Assembly (NCBI GenBank): GCA_913031035.1
Contig: CAJWGN010000009.1
Location: 1 to 47,879 of the forward strand
DNA: 47,879 nt
Direction of reading: 5' to 3'
Source: an uncultured Gammaproteobacteria bacterium
GTDB lineage: Bacteria; Pseudomonadota; Gammaproteobacteria; Pseudomonadales; Pseudohongiellaceae
A program made the position numbers and the translations under genes. Positions 1-10,017 of the stretch are shown here, one piece after another. The notes below the pieces were generated by a model. The model ran no database searches. It was not told where the DNA came from and saw nothing but the letters and a program-made list of their open reading frames with translations. Position 1 is the stretch's first letter. Each line of letters opens with the position of its first letter.

Positions 1-421
1 ACGCATGGGCACAGACACTATTGCCGATATCTCTTTTAGCATACCGCTCGAAACTAGAACGGCTAGGGGGAAAATAGCCTCTGCCGATGCGCGGCTGCTA
101 GGTCTGAGCTATGACCTTCGTTTGATCATCGATCAGGCGGATCGGGATCTCCGGTTATCTTTGGTAAATCTTCGTGCTACCAGCGAGCTTCAAAGTGTGG
201 CACTAGAAGAGCTGCAGGTTGCACAGGTTTTAGCAGATGCCGAAGCAAGACAGTTCGAGGCTGGCATCAGTGATTACTTTCGGCTTAACGTCAGGGAAAG
301 AATGCTTGGTGAGGCGCAGTTGCGGCGGTGGCAAGCAGAGCTAAATCATCAAATTGCACTGGCTAATTACTACGGGATTAGTATGAGCCTGCCGATACTT
401 CTTGGCGAGCCGGAGAGATAA
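1..421 (+). CDS. TolC-like outer membrane efflux protein, C-terminal part
   Basis: The reading frame is open from the left edge and ends with TAA at 419-421, so only the last ~139 residues are present. The visible part is almost entirely helical, with a long heptad-like stretch (SLVNLRATSELQSVALEELQ) and the GxSDxFRLNVRE-type turn that closes the second long hairpin of outer membrane efflux proteins. Proteins of this family form the trimeric outer-membrane tunnel of RND, MFS or type I export machines. The partner pump and adaptor genes would lie left of the window. The first ATG at 5 is probably internal. The family call is fairly safe; the substrate is unknown. Confidence 0.7.
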   Translation, partial: RMGTDTIADISFSIPLETRTARGKIASADARLLGLSYDLRLIIDQADRDLRLSLVNLRATSELQSVALEELQVAQVLADAEARQFEAGISDYFRLNVRERMLGEAQLRRWQAELNHQIALANYYGISMSLPILLGEPER

Positions 422-540
422 GGGTCAGGTTATGTCATAAATGGATCCGGCAAGAACGCATTTTTTCCACCACCATAAATATTGCGTCTTTTGGCTTCTA
501 AAACTGGCGATGCTCTAAAATAAAAAACCCCAATGTTCAT

Positions 541-2160
541 GCCCTCGATATATCGGACCCCGTTAAGGCCATAAATCATATTTGCAATATTGATCAGCTA
601 GTCTTTGGAATTGGCTATCTTCGGGAGATGTTAGTTCGTGCTGCCAAATTTCTGGGCTTTCCATCCGTTGAGATCGAGCGGGCAGACCACAATAACATCG
701 ACTGTATACGCACAAATGTGCTTTAGGCAAGAGGCGAGCCTCAGGGGAATATCTCTTATGAGCTTGCTGGCACTTCCTGTGAAAATGTTTTCTGCAAGCA
801 GCGTATGACGATTTATAGCTGCGATGTGGCTGACCGGTTTCCTCATGATTTATTGCTACAGGAACTTAAAGTATGCTCCTGCGTGGGAGTGCCCTTATTC
901 AGTACTAAAAATGAGTTGCTCGGATTACTTGTGCTTATGAGTGATCGGCCAATCGAAATGGCATCGGTGTTTACCTCGGTTTTCGAATTTCTCGCGACTC
1001 GCGCTGGCATGAAGTTAACAAGAGAAGAGCTTAAAAATCGACTAATTGAGAAGAAAGAAAAATATTTCTGAGAGGAGCGCCTCGCCTCGTTCGGTCAGAT
1101 GGTTAGCGGTGTTACCCAAGATTTCATTAATTTGTTTTCTGGGTTGTTAGGCCAAGCAGAATTACTCAATCTGAAATTGGACCCTGCCCATCCCGCATCG
1201 CCCCAACTTCAGGGCATACTTAAAGCTATCCAGCGGTCTAAAAACATCACCCATCCGCTTTTAGATTTTTCCCAGCCACAAGCCAAGCGAGATGAGAAGG
1301 CAATTGTGAATGACGTCATCGCGGAGTTGAAAACACTTATAGCCCCCATTTTAGTTGACTCAATTGAGATCGAAACTGAATTAGAGACCGAAGTCTTAGT
1401 AGCAGAGATTGATGGCAGTCATTTACAACAGATACTGATGACCCTTAAATCGAACGCCAGAGATGCGATGCCTCTTGGAGGTGAAAAGCTAATTTGAACT
1501 AGCATTTCTGATTCTAGCGCGGCCAATGAATATGGGGTCAATCCAGCTACAGACTATGTGAGAGTATAAGTGATTGACTCAGTTGAAGGAATTGACAAAG
1601 CCTGCATTGACCACATTTTCGATCCGTTTTATAGCTCCAAAGAGGTTGGTAAGGGCTAAGGGCTGGCGAGTGCTAACAGTTTAGTAAAACTCACGGGGGG
1701 CGATTAGTGTCGACAGTGAAGTTGACGTAGGTTCGGGTTTTACAATACTTTTACCTTGCTCAAATGAAGCGATGGAACTGCCTGTAATGAAGTATTTATG
1801 CGCTTAGGGAGTGAAATCATTTACTGCTAGCCGAAGGCGATAAAGTTATTGCCTCTGCGTTGTCGAAGTTTTTAATAATGCAGGGTTATTTTGTGAGCGT
1901 CCCTTCTGATGGGAAAACGCCCTTGATTTGATCAAGCAACTAAAAATAAAGCAGATCAATTCGATTTGCTTATCGCAGATCTAAATATCCCAAAAATAGA
2001 CGGTAACGGCTTTCTGGAGCGGCTGTCGTCTTTTTTACCACTCACAAAAACCACAGTCTCAAATGGAGACCCAGGCAGCCCCCAAAAAGGGCTTTACAAG
2101 TAGGATTTTAGCGCAGTGTTAGGCAAGCCCTATGGTTTATCAGAGTTAGAAAATTTTCAG
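541..2160 (+). pseudogene. Decayed GAF / histidine kinase / receiver hybrid sensor kinase
   Basis: One reading frame (that of base 541) carries a recognisable hybrid sensor kinase broken by stops at 724-726 (TAG), 1069-1071 (TGA), 1495-1497 (TGA), 1567-1569 (TAA) and 1657-1659 (TAA), with a frameshift near 1700. In order there is a GAF domain (YELAGTSCENVF, VGVPLFS, LGLLVLMSDRP, 750-960), a degenerate H-box (LASFGQMVSGVTQDFINL, 1081-1134, phospho-acceptor His lost), an N-box (NARDAMP), a G1-like box (VIDSVEGID) with IFDPFYSSKEVGKG, then in the shifted frame the ATP-domain end (VDSEVDVGSGFTILLP). A ruined receiver follows (LLAEGDKVIASALSKFL, then FDLLIADLNIPKIDGNGF, 1975-2020). All three stop codons occur and the His box is lost, so this is a dead gene, not recoding. 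Confidence 0.85.
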
Positions 2161-2186
2161 TATGCTGCTAAGCTGCTAATAGTGAT

Positions 2187-3950
2187 CTAGTAGCGCCAGC
2201 TAGTGAGATCAGCACCCTCTGGAGCACTTTGTTTGATGCGTTCCATAATCCTCGGCAAGTACATGGTGTTATAACGCAGTCTTGAAATAGCATTGCTATT
2301 TTCATGATCGCCGTTCCAGCAATGCTCGGCGCGATCGCCATATTCGATCACCCCTCCATAATAAGGGTTGCTAGTGCCTTCCAAAAAATCTTCCGCAAGA
2401 TAAACGGCATTATTAAGATAATAGTTGTCCATGTCACCAGCATAAATATGTAGTTTGCCTTCAAGCTTTGGGCCCAAGGTGGCCCAATCTCGCTTTATGA
2501 TATGCATGAGATCGTAGTTATCGCGCCAGTACTGCGCAACATTTTTATCTATCACCCCGGTCTCTTTATCCCAGAGTCGCTGCGGATAGCCATCGTCACC
2601 CATAGGTGAAAATGTGGCTTCCCATATATCATATTGCTGACCAGAGCGACCTTTGTCGCCGAGCGCAGCTTCAAGTCGGTTGACGTCATACTGGCTGGCG
2701 TGAACGTTACCGAGATAGTCTCGGTGTCCAGGGCGAGGCAGTGTTTGAAATTGGCTATCGTAAAAATAACCGTTGCTATCGTCATATATATTGACGGTTA
2801 AATACGCTCTAAAATCTATCGGGTCTGGGCAGGCAATAAATGCTCCGTTGTATTCATCTGGGTAGAAGGTTTGAACTGCCATGGCTTCCCAACCGCCAGT
2901 CGATCCTCCATAGGTAAACCTTGACCAACCTTCACCGATACCTCTGAATTGTTCTTCAATATAGGGTATTAGCTCGTAGGTGAGCGCGTCGCCATAAGGT
3001 CCTTGGCTGGCAGAGTTAACAGCGTAGGAGTCGTCATAATAAGGGGTTGGGTGCTGGATCTCTATAGCGATAAAACGAGGAAAACCTTCACCGCTCCATG
3101 CCTGGTAAAGATCGTAGGCCTCTTGTTGCTCGATGATGTTATAGCCCTCTAAATCAAATCGGGCGCTGTAGCTGGGCTCAAGCGTTGGGTCTGGAGGATT
3201 GGTGCGGAAGCCCCCAAAGTCGGCAGGAAAATGACCGTGAAAAACCATTAAAGGGTACTGTGCATCTGGGTTTTCATCAAAACCCTCCGGCAACAAAACA
3301 TGTGCCCCTAGAATTACGTCTTCGCCCCAAAATTCTGACAAAAGTTCACTTCGCATAGTGATATGTTTTATATATTTGCTATCAATCGGAGCTTCAATTT
3401 CAGGTATGACTTGATCAAGGGAGATTGAAAAATTGTTGGCAGCATTTTCCTTAATTTCAATTTTTACAGGAGTTGAGTAAAGGTTGCCCGGCTTGCGGTT
3501 CCAGCGCTGTCCTTCTCCCTGATCCGGTGGCAGGCTAACTGTTATACCGTTGCTTAAGTTATAGTCTTTGTAGCGATTTAATAAAGCCTGAACATAATAA
3601 GTGCCAGGTGTCACGGCCGACAAGTCCTTCAAGGGGAAACCAACAGCATTTTTATCGATCGCTAGTTCACTGCCAGCGGCCCATTTTTGAACGTTCAAAC
3701 CGAAAATAAGCTGAGTTTGAGCTGAGGTATTTACGAGAAAGCGGGGTTCTTGTTCGTCATGTGTGGCAAGCAATAGTAATAGTCTACCATCCTGCGCAAC
3801 GTCTAAAATATCGGAGTCGAAGCTGATGGAAAACGTCGGCATAGTTTCAGCAGCACGACTATCGAGAGCAGCTTGGGCATAGCTAAGTGATGCTTCGAAC
3901 AAGAGGCCAATAAAGCAGAGGCTTAGTGGGTAGCGCAGTTTAATTTGCAT
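2187..3950 (-). CDS. Exported esterase D-like alpha/beta hydrolase
   Basis: The 587-residue product has a signal peptide (residues 1-26, cleavage near SYAQA) and then about 170 residues that look beta-rich. A hydrolase domain of the putative esterase (esterase D / enterochelin esterase) type follows. The nucleophile elbow is YGGSTGG with Ser350, and the region HCWNGDHEN near the C-terminus could supply the catalytic His. The start ATG is preceded by AAGGA at good spacing. It is probably periplasmic or lipid-linked; the substrate cannot be read from sequence. It reads convergently toward the dead sensor kinase on its left and shares the strand of purT, 63 bp upstream, but an operon is not certain. 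The fold call is good; the specific activity is unknown. Confidence 0.75.
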   Translation of the reverse strand: MQIKLRYPLSLCFIGLLFEASLSYAQAALDSRAAETMPTFSISFDSDILDVAQDGRLLLLLATHDEQEPRFLVNTSAQTQLIFGLNVQKWAAGSELAIDKNAVGFPLKDLSAVTPGTYYVQALLNRYKDYNLSNGITVSLPPDQGEGQRWNRKPGNLYSTPVKIEIKENAANNFSISLDQVIPEIEAPIDSKYIKHITMRSELLSEFWGEDVILGAHVLLPEGFDENPDAQYPLMVFHGHFPADFGGFRTNPPDPTLEPSYSARFDLEGYNIIEQQEAYDLYQAWSGEGFPRFIAIEIQHPTPYYDDSYAVNSASQGPYGDALTYELIPYIEEQFRGIGEGWSRFTYGGSTGGWEAMAVQTFYPDEYNGAFIACPDPIDFRAYLTVNIYDDSNGYFYDSQFQTLPRPGHRDYLGNVHASQYDVNRLEAALGDKGRSGQQYDIWEATFSPMGDDGYPQRLWDKETGVIDKNVAQYWRDNYDLMHIIKRDWATLGPKLEGKLHIYAGDMDNYYLNNAVYLAEDFLEGTSNPYYGGVIEYGDRAEHCWNGDHENSNAISRLRYNTMYLPRIMERIKQSAPEGADLTSWRY

Positions 3951-4013
3951 ACTTTATCCTTGGTTTTTTCTTAGCCAAAAGGCTAGCTTAGTCGGGTCCT
4001 GACTTTAACTATT

Positions 4014-5195
4014 TTATAGCTTGATGGTTACCAAGCTTGCTGATTCCATCGCTATTTGTCTAGCTTGTTCAACGGACTCACCCCTAGCGACAATAACGCC
4101 CATCCTTCTTTTTCCCGATACTTCAGGTTTGCCAAATAGTTTCAGCGCTGTGTTGGGTTTTGCTAGGGCTGCCTCAAGATTGCCATACTTTAGTTGCTTC
4201 GACTCGCCATGGGCGAGTATGACCGCCGAAGCTGATGGCCCATGAAAGTGAATATTGGGTATAGGTAATCCAAGAATCGCTCGCACATGCAGAGCAAACT
4301 GGGATAAATCTTGAGAGATTAAGGTGACCATTCCGGTGTCATGGGGGCGGGGAGATACTTCGCTGAAATAAACCTCGTCGCCTTTAATAAATAGTTCCAC
4401 GCCAAACAGGCCACGGCCACCGAGTGCCTCGGTAACCTTGTTAGCAATCTCTTTAGATCGGGCAAGCGCTAGCGGACTCATCGACTGAGGTTGCCAAGAC
4501 TCTTGATAGTCCCCGCCTACCTGACGATGACCGACAGGTTCACAGTAACTGACTCCATCTACGTGTCTAACAGTAAGCAGGGTGATTTCATAGTCGAATT
4601 CGACAAGGCCCTCTATTATCACTTTCCCTGCGCCGGCTCTGCCACCCTCCTGAGCCATGGTCCATGCGCCGTCAATGTCTGCTTCTGATCGAATGAGACT
4701 CTGGCCTTTGCCGGAGGAGCTCATTATGGGCTTAACGATACAGGGGATTCCGATGTTTGTTATGCCAGCTACGAATTCTTCTTTGTTGCTAGCAAATTGA
4801 TAGTCCGACGTTGGGATTTTCAGCTCTTGCGCCGCCAATTGGCGAATGCCTTCCCTATTCATCGTAAGTTTTGCTGCATTTGCAGTGGGTATGACAGTAA
4901 ACCCTTCACGCTCAAGCTCAACTAAGGTTTCTGTGGCGATCGCTTCAAGTTCCGGGACGATGTAATTAGGTTGTTCAGCCTCAATAACCTCGCGAAGAGC
5001 AACGCTGTCTAGCATTGAAAAAGTGTAGCTTCGATCAGCAACTTGCATAGCAGGTGCGTTCTCATAGCGATCGCAGGCAATCACTTCGACGCCTAGACGC
5101 TGAAGTTCGATGATAACCTCTTTTGCCAGCTCTCCCGAGCCGAGCAATAAGACTTTTATGGTGGTTGCTGAAAAGGGGGTGCCTAACTCTGCCAT
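4014..5195 (-). CDS. purT: Formate-dependent phosphoribosylglycinamide formyltransferase 2 (PurT)
   Basis: PurT converts GAR to formyl-GAR with formate and ATP in de novo purine synthesis, in the cytosol, as an alternative to folate-dependent PurN. The sequence matches the E. coli family along its length: [11 protein letters not shown] near the N-terminus, then [52 protein letters not shown] and [20 protein letters not shown]. From the ATG at 5195 the product is 393 residues, against 392 in E. coli. The frame is open to a TTG at 5207, but the GGAG ribosome site lies between that TTG and the ATG, so 5195 is chosen. No other purine gene is nearby. Confidence 0.95.
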   Translation of the reverse strand: MAELGTPFSATTIKVLLLGSGELAKEVIIELQRLGVEVIACDRYENAPAMQVADRSYTFSMLDSVALREVIEAEQPNYIVPELEAIATETLVELEREGFTVIPTANAAKLTMNREGIRQLAAQELKIPTSDYQFASNKEEFVAGITNIGIPCIVKPIMSSSGKGQSLIRSEADIDGAWTMAQEGGRAGAGKVIIEGLVEFDYEITLLTVRHVDGVSYCEPVGHRQVGGDYQESWQPQSMSPLALARSKEIANKVTEALGGRGLFGVELFIKGDEVYFSEVSPRPHDTGMVTLISQDLSQFALHVRAILGLPIPNIHFHGPSASAVILAHGESKQLKYGNLEAALAKPNTALKLFGKPEVSGKRRMGVIVARGESVEQARQIAMESASLVTIKL

Positions 5196-5329
5196 GATGG
5201 ACTCCAATAATAGTAATACTCATTAAAGGTTACGTGAAAACGGTAGGGAGATTGTTTTGGACGTAGCCTCTAGGCGAGTTTTGCCTTTTCCGGTAGTGTA
5301 CACAGTAGCCCGAGTTAAAGAGACCCAGA

Positions 5330-6022
5330 ATGAAACAAATCCTAATATCAACAGTGGCAGCACTATCATTGCCCCTCCCAGTTTCCTTTTTGCTAATAGG
5401 CAACGTTTTGGCAGCTGAAAATGATTGTCAGAGCTTTCGTATTCAGGGAAGCAGCATTTTAATTGAGGATAATAATAGTACTCTGAAGTCAGGCAGTTTA
5501 GCGTCTATCGCAACTGGGGTTAGTGCGGGTCAAATAGTCGTGATTGATTTCCCTAAATCTGAGATTTGCGTTCTAGGTCAGAGCGATGCGGCGTTATCTG
5601 GAGGGGCGTTGGTGGTTAATTCACATCTAGATGAGCTGGCGATTACCGCTTCAATCGATGGAAGTTATGACGTGCTGTTGCGCATAGACTTGAACTTTGA
5701 GTCCGAGCTGCTAATCGAGCGAGGGGTAGGGGAAGATATTGGGCTTACCGAAATGGAGTTTCTATCAGATAACTCCGGTGTTGGAGCCGAGGATTTTTTT
5801 GCTGAAGAAATAGGGTTCCTTGAAGTTGGCGGTGCGCAGCTGGGTGGCTTGTTTGCAGAAGTACCTCGCTATGGTATCTCCTACAACCACTATCAAGGAT
5901 TGGATGACAGTGGGCTCGCTGATACCTCTACCACGCGGGGAAGCCTTGGATTGGCTGTTTTGCGGGATGTTGTGTTGACCATTAATTATCAGGATAAAGG
6001 GTTTGCGGTTAATAAACCTTAA
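5330..6022 (+). CDS. Exported protein of unknown family
   Basis: I do not recognise this 230-residue protein. It begins with a signal peptide (hydrophobic from about residue 4 to 28, ending in VLAAE) and has two cysteines in the mature part (NDCQSF and SEICVLG) that could form a disulphide. The rest alternates short hydrophobic strands with acidic loops, suggesting a small beta-rich periplasmic or secreted domain. AAAGAG lies a short distance before the ATG. It is divergent from purT and upstream of dbpA on the same strand, with a 190-bp gap that includes a promoter candidate for dbpA, so it is probably its own unit. Only export is supported. Confidence 0.6.
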   Translation: MKQILISTVAALSLPLPVSFLLIGNVLAAENDCQSFRIQGSSILIEDNNSTLKSGSLASIATGVSAGQIVVIDFPKSEICVLGQSDAALSGGALVVNSHLDELAITASIDGSYDVLLRIDLNFESELLIERGVGEDIGLTEMEFLSDNSGVGAEDFFAEEIGFLEVGGAQLGGLFAEVPRYGISYNHYQGLDDSGLADTSTTRGSLGLAVLRDVVLTINYQDKGFAVNKP

Positions 6023-6181
6023 AGTTAGGACTTTAACCCTGGTCCAAATCTACGCCCATAAAGTTGGGCTTGTAAATTGAGACCTATAAATCTTGACCTG
6101 TGTTTTTGATCGATTGCGATTAACCTCTTGTCTCAATGGAATCTATATTTACTCTGATCCGCTTTATTCAACGCTGATTCT

Positions 6182-6189
6182 GCTACAAT
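6182..6189 (+). promoter_or_regulatory. Extended -10 promoter element before dbpA
   Basis: TGCTACAAT lies 27 bp before the dbpA ATG and fits an extended -10 (TGn plus TACAAT). No good -35 is present at the usual spacing, which is tolerated by extended -10 promoters. A computed call would be needed to be sure. Confidence 0.35.
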
Positions 6190-6215
6190 GATCTTCTTTT
6201 TACTTTAAGTGTCTA

Positions 6216-7598
6216 ATGTCCTCTTCCGATTTTTCTACTCTGACCCTCAGAGTCGAGTTACCTGCCGCCATAGATTCGCTAGATTACGAGTCGATGACCC
6301 CTATTCAAGCTCAATCCTTACCTGTGATGTTGGCGGGTAGCGATGTATTGGCACAAGCTAACACTGGCAGTGGCAAGACAGCTGCCTTTGCTATCGCTAT
6401 GCTTAATAAGCTCGAAGAACATCGCTATCAAACCCAAGGAATCGTTATTTGCCCGACCCGCGAACTCGCGGATCAAGTGGCAGATGAGATCAGGCGACTG
6501 GCGCGCACTATTGCTAACGTCAAAGTCTTAACCTTATGTGGAGGAAAGCCTTTTGGGCCGCAGTTAGCATCGTTGCAACGGGCGCCTCACATTGTTGTGG
6601 GCACCCCGGGTCGGCTTCTTAAGCACTTAGAAAAGGAATCCTTGGCCTTAACTAACATCGAGACATTGGTTTTGGATGAAGCGGATAGAATGCTCGACAT
6701 GGGCTTTAGTGAGGACATCAGTAAGATCATAAGCTTCATTCCAGATCGTCGGCAAACTTTGTTATTTTCAGCGACATACCCTGACGAGATTGAGTACATC
6801 AGTAAATCTATTCAGCTAAACCCAGTCACGATTAAAGTTGATTCAGATTTCTCTGCTAACCAAATCACACAAATTTTCTACAAAGCGCCGAAGCCCGATA
6901 GAGTGCAAATCTTGATTCAGGTGCTTAAATTTTATCAGCCTGAATCTGCATTGGTATTTTGCAACACGATTGAACAATGTGAAGTGCTGGTAGGGGAGCT
7001 GATTAAGCGTGATGTGCATGCGTTGGCGCTGCATGGTGACTTGGAGCAATTTAATAGAGACCAAGTGTTAGTTAGGTTTTCAAACCGCAGCACTTCTGTT
7101 CTTGTGGCCACTGATGTTGCCGCTAGAGGGCTGGACATTAAAGAGCTTGATGCAGTGGTGAATTTTGAAATTACTCGTGACCCAGAAGTTCATGTTCACA
7201 GAATCGGACGAACTGGTCGGGCAGGGAGTGAAGGTCTAGCCATTAGTCTTTACGGTGCAGAAGAGACTTCAAGACTTAACGCAATTGAGCACTATTTGGG
7301 TGCAACAGTTAATAAGAAAGACCCTTCAGAATTACGCAGCGTGGTGAAAGAAAGTATGTTGCCAAAAATGGTGACGCTTTTTATTGGCGCTGGACGCAAA
7401 GACAAGTTGCGGGCGGGTGATGTTTTAGGAGCGTTGACGTCTAGCTCAGAACTAACCGGTGCCAACATCGGAAAAATCAACCTGTTCGATAAGTTTTCTT
7501 ACGTTGCCGTGGATAGGCAAAGCGCCGATCGAGCTTTGGAAATTCTATCTGATGGTAAAATCAAAGGCCGCAGCTTTCGAATAAAGCGGCTGAGATAA
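6216..7598 (+). CDS. dbpA: DEAD-box ATP-dependent RNA helicase DbpA
   Basis: DbpA is a ribosome-assembly helicase that binds hairpin 92 of 23S rRNA. The product has 460 residues (E. coli 457). The Q motif (TPIQAQSLP, near 28-36), Walker A (GSGKT, 51-55), DEAD (154-157), SAT and HRIGRTGRAG motifs are all intact. The last ~75 residues (from MVTLFIGAGRKDKLRAGDV to the RIKRLR end) match the DbpA-specific RNA-binding domain that separates it from RhlB, RhlE and SrmB. It is a single gene closed by a strong terminator at 7685-7711. Confidence 0.93.
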   Translation: MSSSDFSTLTLRVELPAAIDSLDYESMTPIQAQSLPVMLAGSDVLAQANTGSGKTAAFAIAMLNKLEEHRYQTQGIVICPTRELADQVADEIRRLARTIANVKVLTLCGGKPFGPQLASLQRAPHIVVGTPGRLLKHLEKESLALTNIETLVLDEADRMLDMGFSEDISKIISFIPDRRQTLLFSATYPDEIEYISKSIQLNPVTIKVDSDFSANQITQIFYKAPKPDRVQILIQVLKFYQPESALVFCNTIEQCEVLVGELIKRDVHALALHGDLEQFNRDQVLVRFSNRSTSVLVATDVAARGLDIKELDAVVNFEITRDPEVHVHRIGRTGRAGSEGLAISLYGAEETSRLNAIEHYLGATVNKKDPSELRSVVKESMLPKMVTLFIGAGRKDKLRAGDVLGALTSSSELTGANIGKINLFDKFSYVAVDRQSADRALEILSDGKIKGRSFRIKRLR

Positions 7599-7684
7599 AG
7601 CTGCTCTTAGCTTATATTCGAGTAAGGCTTTACTCTGAGTAGATTGCGCTTAAATAATTCCTACTTGGATCGGCTAAGATAGTG

Positions 7685-7711
7685 AAATGGGGCCGAGTAG
7701 CCCCATTTTTC
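7685..7711 (+). terminator. Rho-independent terminator after dbpA
   Basis: Inverted repeat AAATGGGGC / GCCCCATTT around a six-base loop, followed by a T run. It lies between the convergent dbpA and M28 peptidase genes and may act in both directions, though the minus-strand T tract is short. Confidence 0.85.
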
Positions 7712-7739
7712 TGTTTATCGATACGCAATAAGAGACACG

Positions 7740-9944
7740 CTATTGATTAAGTTGGTTAACTCTAGCAGTCATTCCCTTTATAACCTCAGCTGCAGTATCT
7801 ATCTGCTGCGCCACTAGATCATATTGACGCTGTTCAATCGCCTCCCTCACCCCGGGAATAGTTTTCACGCCATATCCGGTATAAAAGCCAGGAGCATAGA
7901 TATGATGGGTGAACCAAGGCCTGCCCGGTAAGCCAGCGGTTCTAATTAACTCTCTTTCACTTGTGTAGAGTAAGATGTTCTCGGCCTTGCTAGCAGATCG
8001 TCCGTCAGAGCTATTGCTTTTATATTCCTGGCTCGCTAAATCTAATTCTGAAATCGCATTTTTCAACGGTGCAAAATTGAAGTGCGGGACTGCTGAATTC
8101 GACTTAGGCGGTCCTAATGATTCGTTCTGATCGAGAACTAGATCATAAATACCGGACTCCAGCATAGAATTGATTTCTGCGGTTTTTTCTCTCATTTCGT
8201 CAGCCAGGGTTTCAATTTCCTCAATATATAGCGCGATATTGTCGCTCAATCCGGTGAACTCAAACGGCAGCCTAGGCGCGTTAGCAAGGCGCAGCGTGGC
8301 ACGCCCGGCGACTTTTGCGAGTGCCGCACCATAAACCATTCCTGGGTCTCGCCACTTGGTATAGTGCTCATAGGTGTCGTAAAGAGTATGGTAGCTGCCA
8401 TCGGCCGCTTCGCCGCTAAACGAGATATTTAACGAGGCGACACCTAAGTGCTGAAGGAAAGGCGAGTAATCAGAACCAGAGCCTAGTGGGCTTATTCTCA
8501 AGTCCTCTCTATTTCGCGCCTCATCCCGGGTCCTAGGATTGTTGCTGTTAACTTGCAGATTTGCTCTCCTGCGCTCCCCAACTGAGACTCCCGTTTGGGG
8601 GTCGATGACATCGCGCATCACCTCGTTTGCCATTTTTTCTAACACATGGCTGCCGCCGATATTAACAAACCCTCTGCTGTTGCCGTCGGTATTTATATAA
8701 GCGACAGCGTGCTCGTCAAGTTCTTCTGCATGATCCTCTACCCATTCTGTAGACCCAATCAGGCCTTGTTCTTCAGCATCCCACGCTGCATAGATGACGG
8801 TTCTGGCAGGCTTGTTACCTGCAGCTGCCAGTCGGCTTAAAGCTTGAGCTTCTGACATAAGCGCAACTAATCCAGAGAGCGGGTCGGCCGCGCCATGATT
8901 CCATCCATCATGATGATTTCCCCGAATAATCCACTGATCTGGATGCTCAGATCCCGGCATTCGCGCTATGACGTTGTATGCCGTCACCATGTCCCAATTG
9001 AACTCTAGTTTCAGGCGTACTCGAGCTGGGCCGGGCCCTAGGTGATAAGTAATTGGCAGTCCGCCTTGCCACTGCTCCGGAACGACTTCTCCGCCCATGG
9101 CTTCTAGCAAAGGCAGTGCATCGCGGTATGAGATAGGCAGCACAGGGATTTTAGTAATGGTTGGGGCATCTTCGCGCTTAAGGCGTTTCGCGTCCGCTGT
9201 GGCGCCAATGAAGGGTGTGAGAACGTCGCCAGGATAGGTTGGCATATCCATAACAGACCCACGTTGTACTGCACTTTCATGCTTAAAAGGGCCGTCAGGG
9301 TATGTGTCGCCCCTGCCATAGCCGTCGTCGGCAGGGTCGGAGTAAATTATTGTAGCGATGGCACCTTTCTCGCCGGCAAGTTTTGGCTTAATGCCGCGCC
9401 AAGATCCGCCATAGCGTGAGACGGCGATTTTGCCTTCTACGCTGATTCCATATCTATCCAAGATGTCGTAGTCAGCAGGGGTTCCGTAGTTTACGAAGAC
9501 TAACTCACCTTCAACTTCGCCATCTCTTGAAAAAGCGTTATATGGCGGCAGCAAATCGGCGACAGAAGACGTGCTTGGGTCCTCAGGTAAGGCGTCTTCT
9601 TCGAGAGTAGCTGTGTAGCGTGTGGGATAAACTAGCTCTAGCTCTCTAGTTTTGGGGCTTGGAAATAAAATTTCGTATTCAGCAATCTCGGTGTCAAATC
9701 CCCAAGAGCGAAACTTCTCAGCAATAAACTCAACATTCTCGCGTCCTTTGCGAGTTCCTACATGGTGAGGTTCGGAGGAAAGAATGCGAAGCCATTCATC
9801 AAGCTCTGCTGAGTTGATTTCGCTATCAAATGCAGCTTCAAGTTCTTGCTGCGAAAGGCTGTCGGACTCATTAAAACCTAAAATAGTTTCTTGAGCGAAT
9901 GCCACTGTACTCATAAACAATAAAGCCAAAGTTGCGATGCGCAT
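7740..9944 (-). CDS. Exported M28 zinc peptidase, glutamate carboxypeptidase II-like
   Basis: A 734-residue protein with a signal peptide (ending near VAFAQ). It has the three-part layout of glutamate carboxypeptidase II / transferrin-receptor relatives: a peptidase core, an inserted PA domain (about 100-310) and a helical dimerisation domain at the C-terminus (about 545-734). All zinc and catalytic residues are recognisable: His345 and Asp354 in NHHDGWNHGAADPLSG, the catalytic Glu391 with Glu392 in WDAEEQG, Asp420 in INTDG and His519 in SYHTLYDTYE. It should be an active di-zinc exopeptidase acting outside the cytoplasm on small peptides or acylated amino acids. CAGGAG precedes the ATG. It is a single gene on its strand. 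Confidence 0.9.
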   Translation of the reverse strand: MRIATLALLFMSTVAFAQETILGFNESDSLSQQELEAAFDSEINSAELDEWLRILSSEPHHVGTRKGRENVEFIAEKFRSWGFDTEIAEYEILFPSPKTRELELVYPTRYTATLEEDALPEDPSTSSVADLLPPYNAFSRDGEVEGELVFVNYGTPADYDILDRYGISVEGKIAVSRYGGSWRGIKPKLAGEKGAIATIIYSDPADDGYGRGDTYPDGPFKHESAVQRGSVMDMPTYPGDVLTPFIGATADAKRLKREDAPTITKIPVLPISYRDALPLLEAMGGEVVPEQWQGGLPITYHLGPGPARVRLKLEFNWDMVTAYNVIARMPGSEHPDQWIIRGNHHDGWNHGAADPLSGLVALMSEAQALSRLAAAGNKPARTVIYAAWDAEEQGLIGSTEWVEDHAEELDEHAVAYINTDGNSRGFVNIGGSHVLEKMANEVMRDVIDPQTGVSVGERRRANLQVNSNNPRTRDEARNREDLRISPLGSGSDYSPFLQHLGVASLNISFSGEAADGSYHTLYDTYEHYTKWRDPGMVYGAALAKVAGRATLRLANAPRLPFEFTGLSDNIALYIEEIETLADEMREKTAEINSMLESGIYDLVLDQNESLGPPKSNSAVPHFNFAPLKNAISELDLASQEYKSNSSDGRSASKAENILLYTSERELIRTAGLPGRPWFTHHIYAPGFYTGYGVKTIPGVREAIEQRQYDLVAQQIDTAAEVIKGMTARVNQLNQ

Positions 9945-10017
9945 GATGATCTCCTGCTAGTTTGAAGCCAAGATTATCATCGTTTTGAGTAGAATTGTCA
10001 GTGTCTGAACGAATTGG

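Noticed and set aside
541-2160. Stop codon readthrough or recoding in the sensor-kinase region
   Set aside because: All three stop codons occur, a frameshift is also needed, and the phospho-acceptor His is lost; decay explains it more simply.
3972-3996. Terminator after purT
   Set aside because: The TTAGCC/GGCTAG hairpin has its T run on the wrong side for the minus strand.
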